From positions 186,001-250,000 of the forward strand of contig NZ_CP104166.1 of assembly GCF_029982035.1 (NCBI RefSeq): DNA of 64,000 bases, written 5' to 3'. The position numbers and the translations under genes were made by a program. The notes below the pieces were generated by a model. It was not told the DNA's origin and did no database searches. It saw nothing but the letters and a program-made list of their open reading frames with translations. This document shows, one piece after another, positions 62,861 through 64,000 of this stretch. The DNA comes from Megaera polyxenophila (lineage in GTDB: Bacteria > Pseudomonadota > Alphaproteobacteria > Rickettsiales > Rickettsiaceae). The stretch's first letter is position 1, and every line of letters begins with the position of its first letter.

Positions 62861-62964
62861 GGAGAATACTGCCCACATTGCCAAAAATTAAGCAATTTGA
62901 TTATAAAATCATCAAAAATTCCAATACAAAAGCTGCAGTTCCAAAATCTTATCGACGAGAATAA
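62827..62964 (+). pseudogene. Gene fragment of unknown origin
   Basis: Directly after the IS5 transposase, an open frame of 45 codons with no start (AWIKQGADEAKGRILPTLPK, then IKQFDYKIIKNSN and KAAVPKSYRRE) ends at TAA. It has good coding character. I do not recognise it. It meets the TraC/VirB4-like fragment in opposite orientation, so the junction is rearranged. Confidence 0.35.
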
Positions 62965-63441
62965 AAACCCACCCGTTTTTAAACTATGAAACCAGCAATG
63001 AGTTCTAAGTAAAGTATTCTTATCATAATGGCATGCAATAGGTACAAAGTCCTCTGATAAAGCGTTATAAAGGCCTTTATCTAATTTTTTCTTAATAAAT
63101 GACACGCTGGTCCTTCTTAAATAGTTGTGATCAAAAATTATCCTCTTTAACGCTTAGAACACTAACCTAATTCAGTCAGTCTTGAGTTATTAAAGAATAT
63201 AACGACTTTTAGTATGGCAGTAAGTTGATGTAAATTAAAATTATTAGTTGTAAAACCAATTCAATTCAATAGCAGTTGTCGCAACGATGCTATAGTAGGG
63301 TGGCAAAGCAACTGCCAAATACACAGAAATTTTTAGAAAAACAGGAGAAAAGGCCTTATAATATCAAGTATGTTCAAAGATATTAAAGAAGGCAATCTTT
63401 AACAAAAATTTTAACATTGAGAATCAGATTAAACAGATTTC
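62965..63441. other. Degenerate stretch without an intact gene
   Basis: Apart from the TraC-like fragment at 62998-63105 no frame is convincing. A short imperfect palindrome (AGCAGTTG-TCG-CAACGATGCT) lies near 63271-63291. The rest is AT-rich and reads as decayed sequence. Confidence 0.5.
62998..63105 (-). pseudogene. N-terminal fragment of a TraC/VirB4-like conjugation ATPase
   Basis: A GTG at 63105 opens FIKKKLDKGLYNALSEDFV, then PIACHYDKNTLLR, matching the extreme N-terminus of TraC-type ATPases (usually followed by TKNGEL). The similarity ends at the next residues, where the other fragment begins on the opposite strand. It looks like debris of an integrated conjugative element of the kind common in Rickettsia. 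The evidence is one short motif. Confidence 0.35.
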
Positions 63442-64000
63442 CTAATTTGCTTTCTTCAGCGCCCGTGCTTTTATTATAGTTGTGATTGCTATGGCTGATA
63501 AACCAATTATAGAAACAATTATTGCACTTGGAATAATTGAAATGCTTTTTATGAAAGCATCATTACTATATTGTCTTACACCGTCAGCCATTGCTCCGTC
63601 CCATAAATTATCTAACGATAGCCCTATCGAATTATGGAAAAACCACCCAAACGCCATAATAATCATGTTAGCAACAGCTCCGGCTAAACCGCTTCTCTCT
63701 TCGGAAACAAAAGTAGATATTTTAGCAAGCATAACTACCTGATAAGCAGAGAAAACGCCAATAACAATACAAACGTAGTCTAGGATGCCAACACTAGCAA
63801 TCCCGCTTAGTATATAATAAAAGCATATAATTAAACCTATTCCGGAAGTAATTGTTACACCAAAATAATAACCTGTTTTATCAGCTACATAAGGTAATAT
63901 AACGCAGCCTGCGCTCATGCCGAGTAATATAGATAAAATCAAGAAATCAGCATATACTTTATCAATAGCATAGATATTTATTAAAAACGCACTGCCCCAA
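63442..64000 (-). CDS. MFS transporter, 5' end beyond the window edge
   Basis: The frame is open from the right edge to a stop at 63442. It contains about 186 residues of the C-terminal half of an MFS carrier: WGSAFLINIYAI at the edge, then ADFLILSILLGMSAG, ILPYVADKTGYYFGV (the loop 8-9 motif), VMLAKISTFVSEERSGLAGAVANM and a basic end KARALKKAN. Five to six helices are visible. The substrate is unknown; it is not the same gene as the ProP-like carrier at 46730, from which it differs in every motif. Confidence 0.8.
   Translation of the reverse strand, partial: WGSAFLINIYAIDKVYADFLILSILLGMSAGCVILPYVADKTGYYFGVTITSGIGLIICFYYILSGIASVGILDYVCIVIGVFSAYQVVMLAKISTFVSEERSGLAGAVANMIIMAFGWFFHNSIGLSLDNLWDGAMADGVRQYSNDAFIKSISIIPSAIIVSIIGLSAIAITTIIKARALKKAN

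Noticed and set aside
62794..62997. C-terminal part of the 103-residue frame on the minus strand
   Set aside because: Only the first 36 residues look real; the rest is the antisense of the plus-strand fragment at 62827.

Overview
The window is low-GC and gene-dense, and its gene content points to the order Rickettsiales, most likely a Rickettsia or a close relative in Rickettsiaceae. The evidence is a circularly permuted two-piece tmRNA (an alphaproteobacterial trait), a scattered T4SS pilin gene (virB2), DUF2608 and YfgM/DUF2659-type proteins, a plastid-type dicarboxylate translocator, SLC5 transporter-histidine kinase fusions, ProP-like MFS carriers, a hydrolase-only SpoT-like fragment, and a large protein with PI-kinase-like motifs resembling the Rickettsia effector Risk1.

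Region 1-29 kb is mostly housekeeping. It holds holA (partial)-lpdA, a methyltransferase, a lytic transglycosylase, mlaD/NDUFA12/rnhA/sspB directly downstream of ssrA, two tandem DUF2608 genes, a DASS carrier, the lepB-rnc-era operon, an AmpD-like amidase, an SLC5-kinase fusion, uvrB, a glutaredoxin, ftsW-murG, an FKBP-like protein and lepA. Peptidoglycan genes recur (ftsW, murG, murD, dacF, amidase, transglycosylase), so a cell wall is probably made and recycled.

Region 29-53 kb holds prfB with its autoregulatory +1 frameshift, a MntA/HepT (MNT-HEPN) toxin-antitoxin locus split by an IS91-type element, murD, dacF, the second SLC5-kinase fusion, infC with a non-AUG start (probably AUA), thrS, folC, virB2, an S41 peptidase, tRNA-Pro, trmD-rplS, an MFS carrier, and a cpoB-yfgM-bamB envelope cluster.

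Region 53-64 kb is accessory. A roughly 4.7 kb Tn3-family transposon with a tyrosine recombinase (TnpI type), itself carrying an IS200/IS605 element, sits inside a giant effector-like gene. Removing the transposon and one 5-bp flank copy joins the two halves in frame into about 1,284 codons. An IS5-type element lies just upstream of that gene, and beyond it are fragments of conjugation-type genes and an MFS carrier cut by the window edge.

The most interesting points are the reconstructable transposon insertions (Tn3 in the effector, IS91 in the antitoxin), the ssrA-sspB linkage, the putative TnpI resolution site and the tandem PI-kinase-like architecture. All calls come from reading the sequence; no database search was run.
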